NCBI GenBank assembly: GCA_958295665.1
Contig: OY282558.1
Coordinates: 142,790,642-142,854,641 of the forward strand
DNA from: Tipula vernalis
Lineage: Eukaryota > Arthropoda > Insecta > Diptera > Tipulidae
Reading direction: 5' to 3'
Length of the DNA: 64,000 nt
Shown here: one piece after another, positions 33,230-45,136 of the stretch
How positions within the stretch are numbered: position 1 is the first letter of the stretch
How the letters are laid out: each line of letters begins with the position of its first letter
Made by a program: the position numbers and the translations under genes
The notes under the pieces: model-generated
The model's database searches: none
Seen by the model: only the letters and a program-made list of their open reading frames with translations
Told to the model about the DNA's origin: nothing

Positions 33230-34850
33230 ATGATACTTAGCCAAACAATTATTATGAAAGAGAGCAACCCGAAATTAACGAGCTTCAAAACCAAATGGGA
33301 TCTCTTCCAAATACGGTTAATAGAAAGAATTAATCTGCAGAACCCAATACAGGGACCAGTTCAAATAGGAGACGAACTAGATAAGCTCATCCATAATATC
33401 CAAAGTGCTGCGTGGGAAAGCACTCCTAATAACAATCAGGAAATGAAGCGCAATATTAGCTATCCAGAGGAAGTGAAAGAACTTCTTAAAAAGAAAAGAA
33501 TAGCACGGAAGAATTGGCAAAAACATCGAAACCCGGAAAATAAGAGGGTATTTAATCATTTGTGTAACAAATTAAAATATCTAATAAAAGACATTAAAAA
33601 TCAGTCAGTTAATAAATACCTCAGCACTCTAACTGGAAAAAAAGATACTGATTATTCATTATGGAAAGCAACAAAGAATCTTAAAAGACCCAAACTTCAG
33701 GTTCCTCCAATTAAAAATAAAGAAAATTGGGATCGAAATGCTAAACAAAAAGCAGATTTGTTTGCAAATCACCTTGAAGAAACATTCCAACCTTCCCCAA
33801 AACAAACGAAAGAGGAAAATATTACCCCGATAAAGAAACAGGATGAAATAAAAATTACACCTATAACATTGAAAGAACTAAAATGGGAAATCAAGAATAA
33901 TCTGAATGCGTATAAGACTCCAGGATATGATCTCATAACGGGTCAGATATTAAAAGTGTTACCGGAGAAAGCGTTGAGGAAACTAGTGCATATAATCAAT
34001 GCAGCATTTCGACTAAGATATGTGCCAAGACAATGGAAAGTTGCAGAAGTAATTATGATACTTAAGCCGAACAAACCTCCGAACGATAAAGCTTCATATA
34101 GGCCAATTTCTCTGCTACCAACATTATCGTAACTATTTGACAAGATTCTTCTTAAAAGATTAAAACCAATTATCGAAGAAAGGAATCTTATCCCCTCACA
34201 TCAGTTTGGATTTAGGGAAGAACATTCTACGATAGAACAAGTACATCGAATTACTGATGTAATCGAGAAATCATTAGAAAGCAAACAAATATGCTCAACT
34301 ATATTCCTTGATGTAGCGCAAGCATTTGACAAAGTATGGCACCAGGGGTTAGAATTCAAACTTTTCCGAGATCTTCCGGAGCAATTTTTTCAAATTCTAA
34401 AATCATACATATCAGAGAGGCATTTCCGAGTAAAGTATGAGAAGAATACTCCCAACTAAAAAGGATAATAGCAGAAGTTCCTCAAGGAAGTGTTCTTGGG
34501 CCAATCCTTTATCTCCTGTATACTAGAGATATACCAATTACAGAAGCAACAATGGCGACTTTTGCCGATGACACCGCCATACTTGCAACAGCAAAAAACA
34601 TCAATGACTCCACTAGTAAATTACAGAAGGCTACTAACCTGATATGTAATTGGACAAAGAAATGGCGAATTAAATTAAATGAAGCAAAACCAATCCAAGT
34701 AAACTTTCCAAATCTAAAAGTTAATCATATACCAATAATGATAAACTCGATAGTAGTACCACATGCGAACACAGCTAAATATCTGTGCATGACTTTAGAT
34801 GCTAAACTTAGATGGAAGGAACACATAAAAAAGAAGAGAGAATAACTAAA
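33230..34850 (+). pseudogene. Jockey-type LINE ORF2 reverse transcriptase
   Basis: The 300-codon frame 33230-34132 covers the linker and fingers: LKKKRIARKNWQKHRNPENK, NLNAYKTPGYDLITGQILKV, RYVPRQWKVAEVIMILKPNK and YRPISLLPTLS. A TAA at 34130 interrupts; the same domain continues with PSHQFGFREEHSTIEQVHRI and TIFLDVAQAFDKVWHQGL. A second break near 34455 precedes VPQGSVLGPILYLLYTRDIP and MATFADDTAILAT, with the FADD catalytic box intact, then KWRIKLNEAKPIQVNF and NTAKYLCMTLDAKLRWKEHI. It ends at 34845. Confidence 0.9.
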
Positions 34851-34999
34851 CATAAAATTTAGAAAAATGCATTGGCTCCTAGGGAGACTTGATTGTGCCT
34901 ACTAATCAAAAACTTTATTATGCAATGTAAATTACTAAATGGGTACAAGACTCAGGCGTAAAAAATTTAAAAAAAAAAAAATAAATAAAAAATAAAATA

Positions 35000-36900
35000 A
35001 AATTTTCCAACCAGTTTTGGCAAAAATCGACCTTCTTTAGATCAATCCGCTTCGATGCAGGAGAAAAATTATCCCAAAGATTCCTATATTACATCCTCAC
35101 AAAAGAACAATGCAAAGTTATTTTAAAAGAAAATAGAGAAAATTAGAATTTTCCAAGGCCACAAATTTTACGAAATCTCTTCTTTCGAGGATGCTCGATA
35201 TTCTGGAAGCCAAAGCTGGTCCAAGGAAATATTATGCGTTTAAGTTGTCCATCAAATTTTAATTGTCAAATTATTTAGCTTTCGGTACGCACACAAATTT
35301 TTGTGACTGGCTGTATAATAAATAAATACATCAATGTCACCAAAATCAATTTTCTACTCATCTCCGTTCGTATATGGTATAATAGTAAACATTCCTCAAG
35401 TACAATAACTCCCTGCCTTTAATGACATTAACTTTACTTGCAATACCTAAAGCAACACAAAGATAAGAAAAAAAAAAGAAAAGTTAAATTTGATCTCTTA
35501 AACAAAATCAACAACTAACTTTTATTCTACTATATCGAGAGTTTATTGATTCGTTCGTTCGCCCATAAGAAGAATATTGTTTCGTAATAAAATTAAGAGG
35601 AACTTTTTCTTATATTTACTCTTAAAACAATGGCAAGTAAAAAAAAAAAAGCTCGAAGCAATACACTTGGAACTTTTTTTTTTTTTACTCTATACCATAA
35701 ATATAAAACTTTAATGTAGTTTGTTAAGCGTACAATACATAGTCTGTATACATATTTTACTTCGTCGTTCGATGAAACCCAATAAAGTATAATAAAGGTA
35801 TTACAATAAAACAAATAAACAACATAAAAAATCGTTTACGCAATATAACCCTATTTAGAGCCTAATGAGGTTAAACAATAACAAAAATCTAAAATTCTAT
35901 ATGACAGGTTTATAATCTTCAACGTAATCATAAAAACAGATTAACGGTGCGAAAATAAATTCGTCCCAGTTAACAAAAAAAAAAAAAAAAAAAATGCCCA
36001 CCGTCGTCTAATTTAAAATGAAAAGTGTACGGTGTTTCTTTTTTTTTTTTTTTTTTGATCCGTTGAAGGACAGCAACATCATCGTGATGAGAAATGGCCA
36101 AAATGTACTTAACAGCAGTAAAATAAAAAATGAAACGTTCTAATAATCTTTGGGATACTAAAAAAAAACAACATGCGAACGAAACAGAAACGGAAAAACA
36201 ATGAAAATTGCTTGTCATTATTTTTATTGTTTTAGAACCGTTTTTTTTTTTTTTGGTATGTGCTTTTCTGAGATAGCTAAAGAAAGCAACAAACAAAAAT
36301 TTAATCTATTTTCAGGTTTCTTTTAAATGATTTCGGTATTTTTTTTTTGTTTTGCGGGAATTTTTACTTAAAATATATATACGGGATGATAATTGATTGG
36401 TGAAGTGATAACGGGTTCTTTCAAATCCAGATTTGGCTTAATCGGAAAATTATGACTTGTAAAATTATTAAATTCTTATTTTAATATGTAATGGCTAGAT
36501 GAAAATTTCGGTAAAATCAACAGATGAGAGCCAACATTTTACATCAATCGTGTTACTTTGATTGTAGGAAACTCGGTGAGAGCTTATAAATATTTTTATG
36601 CTGTGTGCCTCATAGCGATTTTTTCCACTAAATCATTGACATTTCAAAATTGTTGGCAGTCATTCTTAGATGCCATAAGGGTCAATAAGACAAGCTGTGC
36701 TTGACTTTTAATTATTCTAAATAGCGACTTTTGGAAACTCAACCGAATGGTATTACTATTTTCCGGAAATACTTATTTTGTGTAAATACGAGTATGTATT
36801 TCTCGTTTTGGCTTGCGACCAGGTCAAGTTTCATGTTAATTTGTGTCTTTTGGAATTTCTCAATACTTTGTATTCAAAATTATCTACAAATTAATTTATT
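35000..36900. other. AT-rich non-coding DNA with homopolymer runs
   Basis: Repeated A and T tracts occur (for example 35640-35652, 35676-35688, 35974-35992, 36040-36056 and 36239-36255). Nothing codes convincingly on either strand. Confidence 0.45.
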
Positions 36901-36903
36901 TAA

Positions 36904-36987
36904 GGGGGGTGGGGGAGGGGGAGGGGAGGGGAGGGGTGAGGGGGGAGGGGAGGGGATGGGTGGGGGGATGGGGATGGGAGAGGGGGA
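36904..36987 (+). repeat. G-tract (GGGGA/GGGGT) low-complexity run
   Basis: About 84 bases of almost pure purine, built of GGGG, GGGGG and GGGGA units with a few Ts. Many runs of three to six Gs are closely spaced, so a G-quadruplex is plausible on the plus strand. The open frame across it is an artefact of low complexity. Confidence 0.85.
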
Positions 36988-37687
36988 GAATACTTATAGG
37001 ACATCGATTTCAGGCTTAATTCAGAGGAGTAATTTATTCAGTATTAAAAAGCAAAAACAAAATTTGTTTACATTATGTTAGTTCCATATTTTGTTTATAG
37101 ATGGCGCGTAAATTAGCGTCTTTCAACAACTATTCAGCACTCAATTTTAATCTTTAAAAATTTAATTTTATAAAAATGAGACGTACAATTTGTCGGTGAA
37201 CCTAGAGAATTTAAAAAATAAAGGTGAAAATTAACGATAAATCGATCAGTCCTGTCTTAATAATTAATGGAAGCAAATTTTATTGAAGTGAATCGAATCA
37301 ATCAACGTTTATAAATTTTGGTATAAAATTAAACCAATTTTATTAAATAAAACAAGTTTCCTGTATTAGGAATATTTGCTAAGAACAATCTCGTTCCTGT
37401 TTAAAAATAATTACACCTTAGAAACAAGTTCTAGTGTTTGCTTAAAATATATTGTAATATTAAATTAAATTTGGTTATGGTTTTTAGTGTAATTCAAGTG
37501 AAGGGCAATTGTAAAGACTTTTAATATTTACTGCTCAATAAATTGTGTTGCATTTTACGATTCAAAATTATAGTGTAGCGTAAACTCGACCATTTCTTAG
37601 TATGGCGAGTTTAGTTTTTTTTGCGCTGAGTTTTACACGACGTAATAGTCTTATACATACATATGCAAGAAAAAAATAATCTGTGAA

Positions 37688-37921
37688 ATGGATAATCACA
37701 TTCCTATTATTGAAGTTGTTGAAGGTAAACTATTTCTTGAGTGGCAGTGCGTCGAAATTCTAAATTTTAATAACAATGTGCAATCTGAAAACGGTACGAA
37801 AAATTTAGAAAACATAAATACTTCGAAAGAATGGGTGATCAAATCTATTCCTAATGATGAACCATCTTTGCAACTCGATGTTGCTGCTTGTGATGATCAT
37901 AATATTATGGATTATATTTAA
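37688..37921 (+). CDS. Small 77-aa open frame, unknown
   Basis: It starts MDNHIPIIEVVEGKLFLEWQ and ends DVAACDDHNIMDYI, acidic and without a signal peptide or membrane segment. The codon usage looks more coding-like than the surrounding AT-rich DNA. An Aaa-ATG context (gtgaaATGG) is favourable. A short acceptor-like string follows the stop, so it might be the first exon or a whole small gene. I do not recognise it. It lies 212 bp upstream of a solo LTR. Confidence 0.3.
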   Translation: MDNHIPIIEVVEGKLFLEWQCVEILNFNNNVQSENGTKNLENINTSKEWVIKSIPNDEPSLQLDVAACDDHNIMDYI

Positions 37922-38133
37922 TTTAATTAAATATTTAATTATATTCAGAAAATTAGAAATAATCTAAACAAACATTTTATTGTTATTACTTATGAAAATG
38001 AACGGAAAAAAAACACTCTATAAAATTTTTTGTATAGTTTAATATTGAAAATCTAAGAAATTTTGTAAATAATATAAAATGTGTGTGACGAATTATTTTA
38101 TTTACAATAAATTTTGTGTTTAAGACAAAATAT

Positions 38134-38710
38134 TGTTACGTTTTTGTCTTGTCAGTTAAGGTTCGTATCACTGGATTGTGAATAATACAAAATCAATTTA
38201 ATTTATCTCCAACGAATTTATTTATTTCACAAAATTTATTACAATACAGTTTATCAAAAAAAATTCACAAAATCACTTTATATAAATTATTCTCAAATTT
38301 TACTGTACACTTATAATTTTTATTTTCACTAAAACACTTTTTAAATCACTTTTTAATTCCTTTTTAATCTTCACACTATCGCTTACCAAATAATACTACT
38401 ACTGCTTACAAGTTTACATTATCGCGTTCTAAATTCGAATATCGTTCGCCTTTTTATATACACAAACCAAACTTCTCGAAAGTTCACGAATTTTCTAGTT
38501 AGAATAGTGTAGAAACATTTAGAATTGTTTTATCATGGAAAATTCCATTTAGTACAGTCAAAAATTATGGGAATATATAAGATAATTCAAGTGGTGTATT
38601 TCTTGGTTGGTAATTTTTTTGTAGCGACACACAACATAGCTATTCCAATTTTTGGAACTACGATGATCGTCGCTATTATATACGGACGAGTGACGACCAA
38701 GTTAACAACA
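38134..38710 (-). repeat. Probable solo LTR (577 bp)
   Basis: On the minus strand it begins TGTTGTTAACTTGG and ends GACAAAAACGTAACA, giving TG...CA ends with inverted TGTT/AACA tips. Internally, in the same orientation, there is a GTGTATATAAAAAGGCG promoter-like box at about 38448-38464 and AATAAA signals at about 38205-38240, the order expected for an LTR. No coding region adjoins it. A flanking 4-6 bp duplication was not clear (ATAT versus TAAA). Confidence 0.5.
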
Positions 38711-39078
38711 TAAAAAATACAATTCATAAACAATTGTAAAATTGTGTTGATATTGAACACATATACTTAAAGAAATTATTTTTGTTTCAACTTACACACG
38801 AAAACGAGACACTAAATAAAAGCAGCTAGAAAGGAGTAAAAGAAAATTATGTTTTATTTTAGTTTTTAATGTACCAAACAAAACCGTTTTTGTTTTATAA
38901 AATGAATTGGATTCAAATGTTTTCAAATCCAAACCATGTAAATAATAAAATTGAAGATATCCCTATTTATTTACTTCGTTTCTAAATTTTTACAGTCGGT
39001 TCTGGTTGTAGATACATATGTATGGATACCCAAGTATAACAAAACTAAACTCAAAATTGAGCTACAGTTGTTTCCTTA

Positions 39079-39780
39079 TGGCTGTATGATACTCACTTTT
39101 TTTTCCACTTTTTCAGGGACTAGGTAAGACAAACGGAGTGAGATAAAAAATAAATATACAAAATATTTGTGAGAGTGAGTGTATACACCATAGATTTGGA
39201 AAAAATATAGAAACGTCAAAAAAAAAGTGGTAGCTCAACTTTTCTAGCAGTTAATCGAGCAATTATAGCAAAAAAAGAATTGGATTTAATTCTTTTTTTT
39301 GACATTACATACTTTTTTCTGACATTTCCGAAATATTAGAGAAAATATTTGTATTTTGTATACCAAGAATTTATTTGTTTATTTATAAAATAAATTTAGT
39401 AAACAATTTTTCCATTTTTGTTCGCCATTATTGTTATGATTTTTTCCCCCTTTTTTAGATTTTTCTTTTGATACTGAAATACAATTTTGGGTTTGCATTG
39501 TTAATTGTTTGCCAAAATATTTGAAACGTGCATTTTTTTGTAAATATAAAAATTAACTTAACATATAAATTATTTCGTTTCAATTAATTGCGGCAGCTAA
39601 TGCAAATTAATTCAATAATATGGTCCAACACAAAAAAATGTTGATTCTATTTACAAATTTTGTTTATCCGAAACTTAAAAATATTTGCCTAAAGTATTGT
39701 CTACACTACCCTTCTCTGTTTCGCTTTACTAGTTTTGCAGCACTTTATTGTACTTGAAAAAAGTGAGTATCATACAGCCA
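39079..39780. repeat. 702-bp miniature inverted-repeat element with TTA duplication
   Basis: The left end is TGGCTGTATGATACTCACTT followed by TTTT. The right end is its exact reverse complement for about 24 bases, ending at 39780. TTA lies immediately outside on both sides (39076-39078 and 39781-39783). Similarity between the arms continues imperfectly inward (CTAGGTAAGACAAACGGAG against ACTAGTAAAGCGAAACAGAG). There is no open frame. A TTA (TWA-type) duplication and 20-30 bp termini are usual for PIF/Harbinger-derived miniature elements; the family is inferred. Confidence 0.75.
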
Positions 39781-39984
39781 TTAGTTTTGCTAGGAAATAG
39801 TCGAAGATTCGTACTACAACAGTAGTGGTGTGAATATGTATAAGAAAATCAAACATTTTCATATACGTATAATATGGTATATAGCCAATGTGTTATTGTG
39901 TTTTATCTTGGATGGTTGTGAGTTGTGTTCATTATATTTTATTAAAAAAAATCCGATTAAAACTATAATTTTTCAAAAATATTT

Positions 39985-40470
39985 TTAATTTAATTAATAA
40001 TTGGACAATATTTTTAATTTCTGTGATTTCGTGTATAAATTTAAAAAAGTAATTAATTGTTTGACGATCGACGCTTTTTTTGTGGTTTCCGTTTTTATAT
40101 GTAATTTTTTGTTGATATAAATTTTTTAGATGTGCCATATTTGTTTTTGTTAAGTTATTTTTCGTCAATACGTTTTAAATTAATAATTGGACGATGTTTT
40201 ATAATTGTGTTTTATGTTATAATGATTATATTACATATTTAATTTTTGGACGCCCGTGCCCATCGGCGTTTTATTTTCTATATATACATAAGTGATTTTT
40301 TGTGGACGCTCGACGCCATTTTTGTTTTATTGTTAACAAAAACAAATCTTTGTTGGCAGTTGTGAATAATTGAAATTTATTTAGTTCAAAGCAATTTTTT
40401 TTTTAAATCATTTACATTTAATTACTTAATTTATTATTAAATATATTTTTATATACATATTTAATAAATT
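39985..40470. repeat. Subterminal direct repeats upstream of the transposase-like ORF
   Basis: TTAATAATTGGACAATATTTT (about 39994) and TTAATAATTGGACGATGTTTT (about 40180) are near-identical. GACGATCGACGC, GACGCCCGTGCCCATCGGCG and GACGCTCGACGCC at about 40062, 40248 and 40306 form a second repeated motif. Such short repeats beside a transposase gene can be transposase-binding sites. No matching terminal inverted repeat was found. Confidence 0.4.
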
Positions 40471-40475
40471 CGAAA

Positions 40476-41452
40476 ATGTCCAAAAGGAGCAGACAACGAA
40501 AAATAAAATTAGAGTTAGAACGGAAATTACCTCAATGTTCCAAATCGAGCTCAAATTTTCAGTCTAAATCTACAACTGAACCAGTTCAATCTTATTCTAC
40601 AATCAACGACATTTGCCAAATAGAAGCTAACGAAACGAATTTACTGTTTTCCCACTAGAATAATACTCCTATAGAAACTGAACATCGTTTTCGTTCCCCG
40701 TCACTAACAATTTCTGATTGTTCGTTTCACTGTGATAAAGATATTTATAGATTGAAGGATGATTTACAACGAATTGCAATTGATACTACCATATGTGGGG
40801 CAACGATGAACAAAATTTTGTTGGTTTTACATGAATATTTTCCGTGGCTTCCAACTAATGTTAGGTTGTTGAGAAATACTCCACGTACTGCTGAAGTAGT
40901 AGATTTCGGTTTAGGCATATCATACTTTTATTTAGGTTTATCAAGTGCAATTGATTATTTTCTTAGAAAATATAATTGTTTTAATTTTGATAGTATAGTA
41001 ATCGATTTAGGCATTGACGGATTGCCTATTTCAAAAAGTTCTAACAGTCAGTCATGTCTTCTTGCCATGGTAGAAGTAAACATATAGATTTCAGAAAGTT
41101 TCTTAAAGATTTTATTGAGGAAATTGAAATACTAAAGGCACTTGGGTTTAACCATGGCAGTATAAATGTAAAAATTAAATTGAGAGCGCTTATATGTGAT
41201 TCTGATGCTACGTGTAAGGTCTTGTGTGTAAAATCTCACTCAGGATACTTCTCATGCACAAAATGTACATTAAAAGGTGCAAAAATTAATAAAGGGCATG
41301 TAGTTTTTCCTTACTCGCAAATAGTGGAATCTGTGCCCAGAAAAGATACCACTTTTAAAAACAGAGATGATTTAGAACATCACAAAGAAATTGAACAGAT
41401 TCCACTTGAAAAGATTAATTCTGGTATTCACCAGTTCAGAAATAATATCTAA
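40476..41452 (+). pseudogene. Transposase-like protein (TNP2/Transposase-domain type), broken
   Basis: The frame opens MSKRSRQRKIKLELERKLPQ. After one in-frame TAG (40656) it continues with TTICGATMNKILLVLHEYFP, WLPTNVRLLRNTPRTAEVVD, GISYFYLGLSSAIDYFLRKY and SIVIDLGIDGLPISKSSNSQ. A frameshift near 41060 leads to LKDFIEEIEILKALGF, IKLRALICDSDATCKVLCVK and SHSGYFSCTKCTLKGAKINK. The pattern of LP-DAR-LL-TPR, a D-DGLP block, then ICDAP...K-H-GY-GC-KC is that of a widespread insect and marine-invertebrate transposase-domain family that I associate with CACTA/EnSpm (TNP2). About 30 residues are missing at the shift, and the C-terminal third is absent. The DUF4806 gene starts 94 bp downstream. Confidence 0.6.
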
Positions 41453-41545
41453 AATTATTAAAATTCACACCGAAAACTATGCAGTTTATTTTCCTTTAAT
41501 ACATACTACAGCCGTTCCAGATAACCTAATATAGAATTCTCGAAA

Positions 41546-42709
41546 ATGGAGCAAACAATTAAGTATACAGTAAATTCCGAAGAATTTATTGAAAGTACGT
41601 ACCAAAAACATATGGCTACAAATTCTATAATTTTTTGTTTATGTAAAATAAATACCCGCGGTTCATAAATATTGTTTTCCTTTTATACAGCTCAATATGA
41701 TTCCCAATTTGAATATGCAGATTTCTGCGAACTTCGTTTTGGTAGGATTAGCTAGTTAGATATCAAAGTATTATATATATTTATTAAAAAAAATTATTCA
41801 ATTTTTCTTTAGGAGATCGTGTACCGTATACCTCGACACAGAACGCTGCTAAACAACAACGACGCCCAGAGTATAATAAACCCAGTGAGAGTGAAGCTGA
41901 AAATAAAAATTTCACCGACATAGATAGTATGTTTTAAATTTAAGTATAGTGTAGATTTTACTCTATATAAGCACAATATTTTATTTTTCATTGTAGTATT
42001 AGACGAACTTGAGATAACAAAACATATTCAGAAAGAAGAACCATTGAAGTCGAAGTCTATTGCAGTGCAAACCGAATCGGATGTGCCAATTGAAAATAAT
42101 CATTTCCAATATTTGTTGAAATCAATCCAAAATTTGGAAAAAGGACAACAAGCATTAATGCGAGAATTCATTAAATTAAGGGACAACCGATTAAATATCC
42201 GATATTTAGTTGATTGCAAGAACGCCAAATTCACCCTACCGTTTAATGATGATACAAGTTTCATTAATTTTGACACCACCCTTAAAGAAGATGATGAATC
42301 AAAAAAACATCTAGTACTTAATAGTAAACGAACTAAATATTTTAAAATTACAACGTGTTTTTTATTCCCAGAAATCCATATTTATGAAAGAAGAGGGGCA
42401 TGAGTTAAAAAAATTTATAAGAACGAACTTAAAAAATATTTTTAAATTCTCATACAACGGCCGACAAGGAAATTTTGCTGCTAAAAAGTTCAATGTGATT
42501 AAAATTTTGAAAGGTAAGTTATAAATAAATATAAAATTATTCATATAATATAAAATCAGACAATTAATTTTGAAAATTCATCGCAGTCAGAATTTAATAC
42601 TATAGCAACAAATTATTTTTATTATATAAAAGACAGAAGAGGAAAGCTTAAAAAAAATCTAACGAATCTACCAGCTTCCCTACAAATTAATATGTTTATA
42701 CATTTTTAA
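41546..42709 (+). CDS. Six-exon gene encoding a DUF4806-like protein, apparently intact
   Basis: Exons are 41546-41594, 41691-41741, 41813-41926, 41997-42313, 42372-42513 and 42591-42709. Lengths of 49, 51, 114, 317, 142 and 119 nt sum to 792, giving 263 residues and a TAA. All five junction phases agree (1, 1, 1, 0, 1). Donors are GTACGT, GTAGGA, GTATGT, GTACTT and GTAAGT, with pyrimidine-rich acceptors. Exon 4 has a helical run, LLKSIQNLEKGQQALMREFI, then FTLPFNDDTSFINFDTTLKE. Exons 4-5 join at DDESKKHL and KSIFMKEEGHELKKFIRTNL, and NGRQGNFAAKKFNVIKILK follows. This is the DUF4806 pattern (L-F---L--D----L---F---GG-----+--L--L-------W-G+--NF-----V--II). Its function is unknown. Exon 1 was chosen at the first ATG keeping phase. 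Confidence 0.72.
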
Positions 42710-43813
42710 TCAATAAGAAAAAAAATTTAAGATTTTTATAATATTTTACACAATGAAATTTTTGAATTATTTTTAACAAATAAATTTTAAAATTTGATAT
42801 CAATAATTAAATTACTGTTAGTTGCGAGATACGAAATACGAAATCTTGTGTTTAGTTTGATAAGATTATTGAATTATTAGTTCTTAGATTTCATTGATAC
42901 TAATTTCTATGAAATTTGTTTGAGTATCAAATTTACTGAAATTATTTGTGATTACGAGATCAAATGTGCATAATTTATTGAATTTTTTGTGATTTGCTAG
43001 ATTAGTATATATTTTATATGGGTACATAATATTTTAGTTTAAGTAAATTTTGAAATTACTAGTTTTACTAATTGTTAGCTTAAATTTAAATTTGATACGA
43101 TTTTCTATGAAATTATTTCGACTTAACTATCGATATTTATCAACATTTCTGAGGTTTTAATAATATTTATTTATATGTAAATTAATTTTCATTAATTCTA
43201 AAACTTATATTTAAAATTGGTAATAATGTTTATGAAATTTGAACCTGGCAATCCAGATTAAAGAATTTTCTGTGATTGGCGAGATTGAAGTCGATTTTAC
43301 AATATTTAATTAAATAATATTTATTTTCAATAATTATAAGTTAAAATTTAATCTTAGTACTTCTTAGTATCAATGTATAAAGGTAATACAGTCACTTAAA
43401 CAACGGATACCATTTAAATCATGAATTTAATTAATAAACAAACTGTGATATAAGTACAAAATAATAATCTTAAAATTGACCGTGATTACAAATTGTGCCA
43501 CAATTTTTATGTTACATATACATGTATTTTTATTTTTAAATAAAATTGATGAATTCCGAACATAAAAATTAAAGTTATGTTTCATTAATAAAACATTTAA
43601 ATTACCCGCCAAATTTCGTTGACGTTTGTTTACACATACATGTACTCAATATGATTGCCGCCATTTTTATTTTTACATTTATACACGCACACACAAGCAA
43701 TTCATTTTTTTATTAAGCTTCGTTCAGTTTCGACTTTTCGCGACAAACTTCATACGGTTTCTTAGCATAAGTAGAAGGTTAAACATAGTAAAAGTCGAAA
43801 CTAAGTTTAGTGT
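42710..43813. other. Very AT-rich flank with repeated TGTGATT-CGAGAT motifs
   Basis: Degenerate copies of ATTTTTTGTGATTTGCTAGATT occur near 42950, 42979 and 43268 (ATTTGTGATTACGAGATC, TTTTTGTGATTTGCTAGATT and TTTCTGTGATTGGCGAGATT), plus weaker ones near 42825. They could be subterminal binding sites of the preceding element. No gene is seen. Confidence 0.4.
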
Positions 43814-43815
43814 TA

Positions 43816-44617
43816 CACAGTTGAAAAAATATTGCTTATGTAATGCAAATTGCATTACATATAGGTCCAGTGCAAGGCTGTATTACAGAATGATACAAAG
43901 CTTGCATTAAAAATTAGTTTGATACAATTTGCATTGATTTGTAATACAGCAATTAGATTAAATTTTAGTGCAACATTCCATTAGAATATAAAGCAAACTG
44001 TAGGAGAACCGTTAAACAACTGCATTTAAATTTATTAAAGACGGCATTAATAAAAAAATCTTAGAAGTATTAAGTTTTAAAGCAAGTTACATTAAAAGCT
44101 CCGTAATTTTAGCGATTTTTATTGTTTTTCCGGGGTTGTTCTTTGTTTTTGTTGTCTTGCCTTGAGGTTGAGGGTCAAAATCTCAGAGAGATAATAACTT
44201 ATAAATTTAAAACTGAAAAGCTTACGTTAAAACATAATAGATATTTTCGAATCCGGAAAACTAAACTATTTAAGATTTATTAAACTGCTTATATGACATG
44301 TAGTCGTTTTGATTTAGCGAATTTTATACCAGTAATGCAAAACTCGTCCATGATCTTATTATTCATATATACATTTTAATCCGCTTGTTTTAGCGAATTT
44401 TATGTTGGTATAATTTTTAAATTTGAGCAGGTTGCTTTAACATGTTTAATAGTTGTATTAAAAATATTTTTTAATGCAAATACTGCTTTAGAAATCCTCA
44501 TAATTGCCTTAAAATTCATTTGAATGCAATCATACTTTACAATTTAGTAATAACTTGCATTACATAAGTCGTAATGCAAGGCTTGCATTAAAAATTAAAG
44601 TTATTTTTTTAACTGTG
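43816..44617. repeat. 802-bp miniature element with TA duplication
   Basis: The left end is CACAGTTGAAAAAATA; the right end reads TATTTTTTTAACTGTG, an inverted copy with one mismatch and one extra base. TA flanks both ends (43814-43815 and 44618-44619). A further palindromic TTATGTAATGCAA block occurs in both arms (43835 and 44568 region). Internally TGCATTAC/GTAATGCA words recur more than eight times. There is no open frame. TA duplication suggests Tc1/mariner mobilisation, which is an inference. Confidence 0.65.
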
Positions 44618-44619
44618 TA

Positions 44620-45136
44620 TGGGTATATAACAAAAAAAAATATTTAAGGAAATTTTAATTGTGTTTATGTTGTTTTGGTTTTTTACCTAGCCAGTTTGAC
44701 GAAATATCCATATAAATTTAAACAAGTTACAATTATATAACCAAATAGGATACATTTAGCAGTATAGGTGCAAAACAAAATATTTTGCATCCGATTACAT
44801 AATATTACATATTCATAAATACATAATACATCTGTATGCATTTTAAGTTCGTAGTTCTTAGTTGCATACCAAATTTTTACTATTTATTGAATTTTGGATT
44901 ATTGAGTATATATAGTATGTACATATGTACAATAGAGGAATATTGTGTTTTTATTTCGCTGTCGTCATTCTGATTTTCGTTATTAGAATTTACCGAATTT
45001 ATTCTAATAATCAAATCTTGTTTATTATTACTTATTGTTTTTAGATAATTTCTCGTTGGCGATATTTATTTTGCATTTTAATCTATTTATAGGTAATCAT
45101 TTGAACTCGTATTATCGAAATATCATTGTTGTTATT
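44620..45136. other. Non-coding leader region of the P-like element
   Basis: AT-rich, with tatgtacatatgtac at 44917-44931. The 5' end of the P-like element should lie here, but no 31-bp inverted repeat was matched with the right side. Confidence 0.35.

Larger units (their letters stand above)
31000..34990 (+). mobile_element. Jockey-type LINE, two ORFs and A-rich tail
   Basis: ORF1 (31025-32577) encodes a zinc-knuckle nucleic-acid-binding protein. ORF2 (from 32576) carries an endonuclease and an RT. An A-rich tail lies at 34970-35000. The order and motifs fit the Jockey clade. ORF2 stops soon after the RT thumb, at about 34850, so the C-terminal part is deleted or truncated. The few breaks suggest moderate age. 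Exact 5' and 3' target duplications were not found. Confidence 0.85.

Noticed and set aside
36731..37081. 116-codon frame with poly-glycine
   Set aside because: Its second half is only the G-tract; the first half has no motif.
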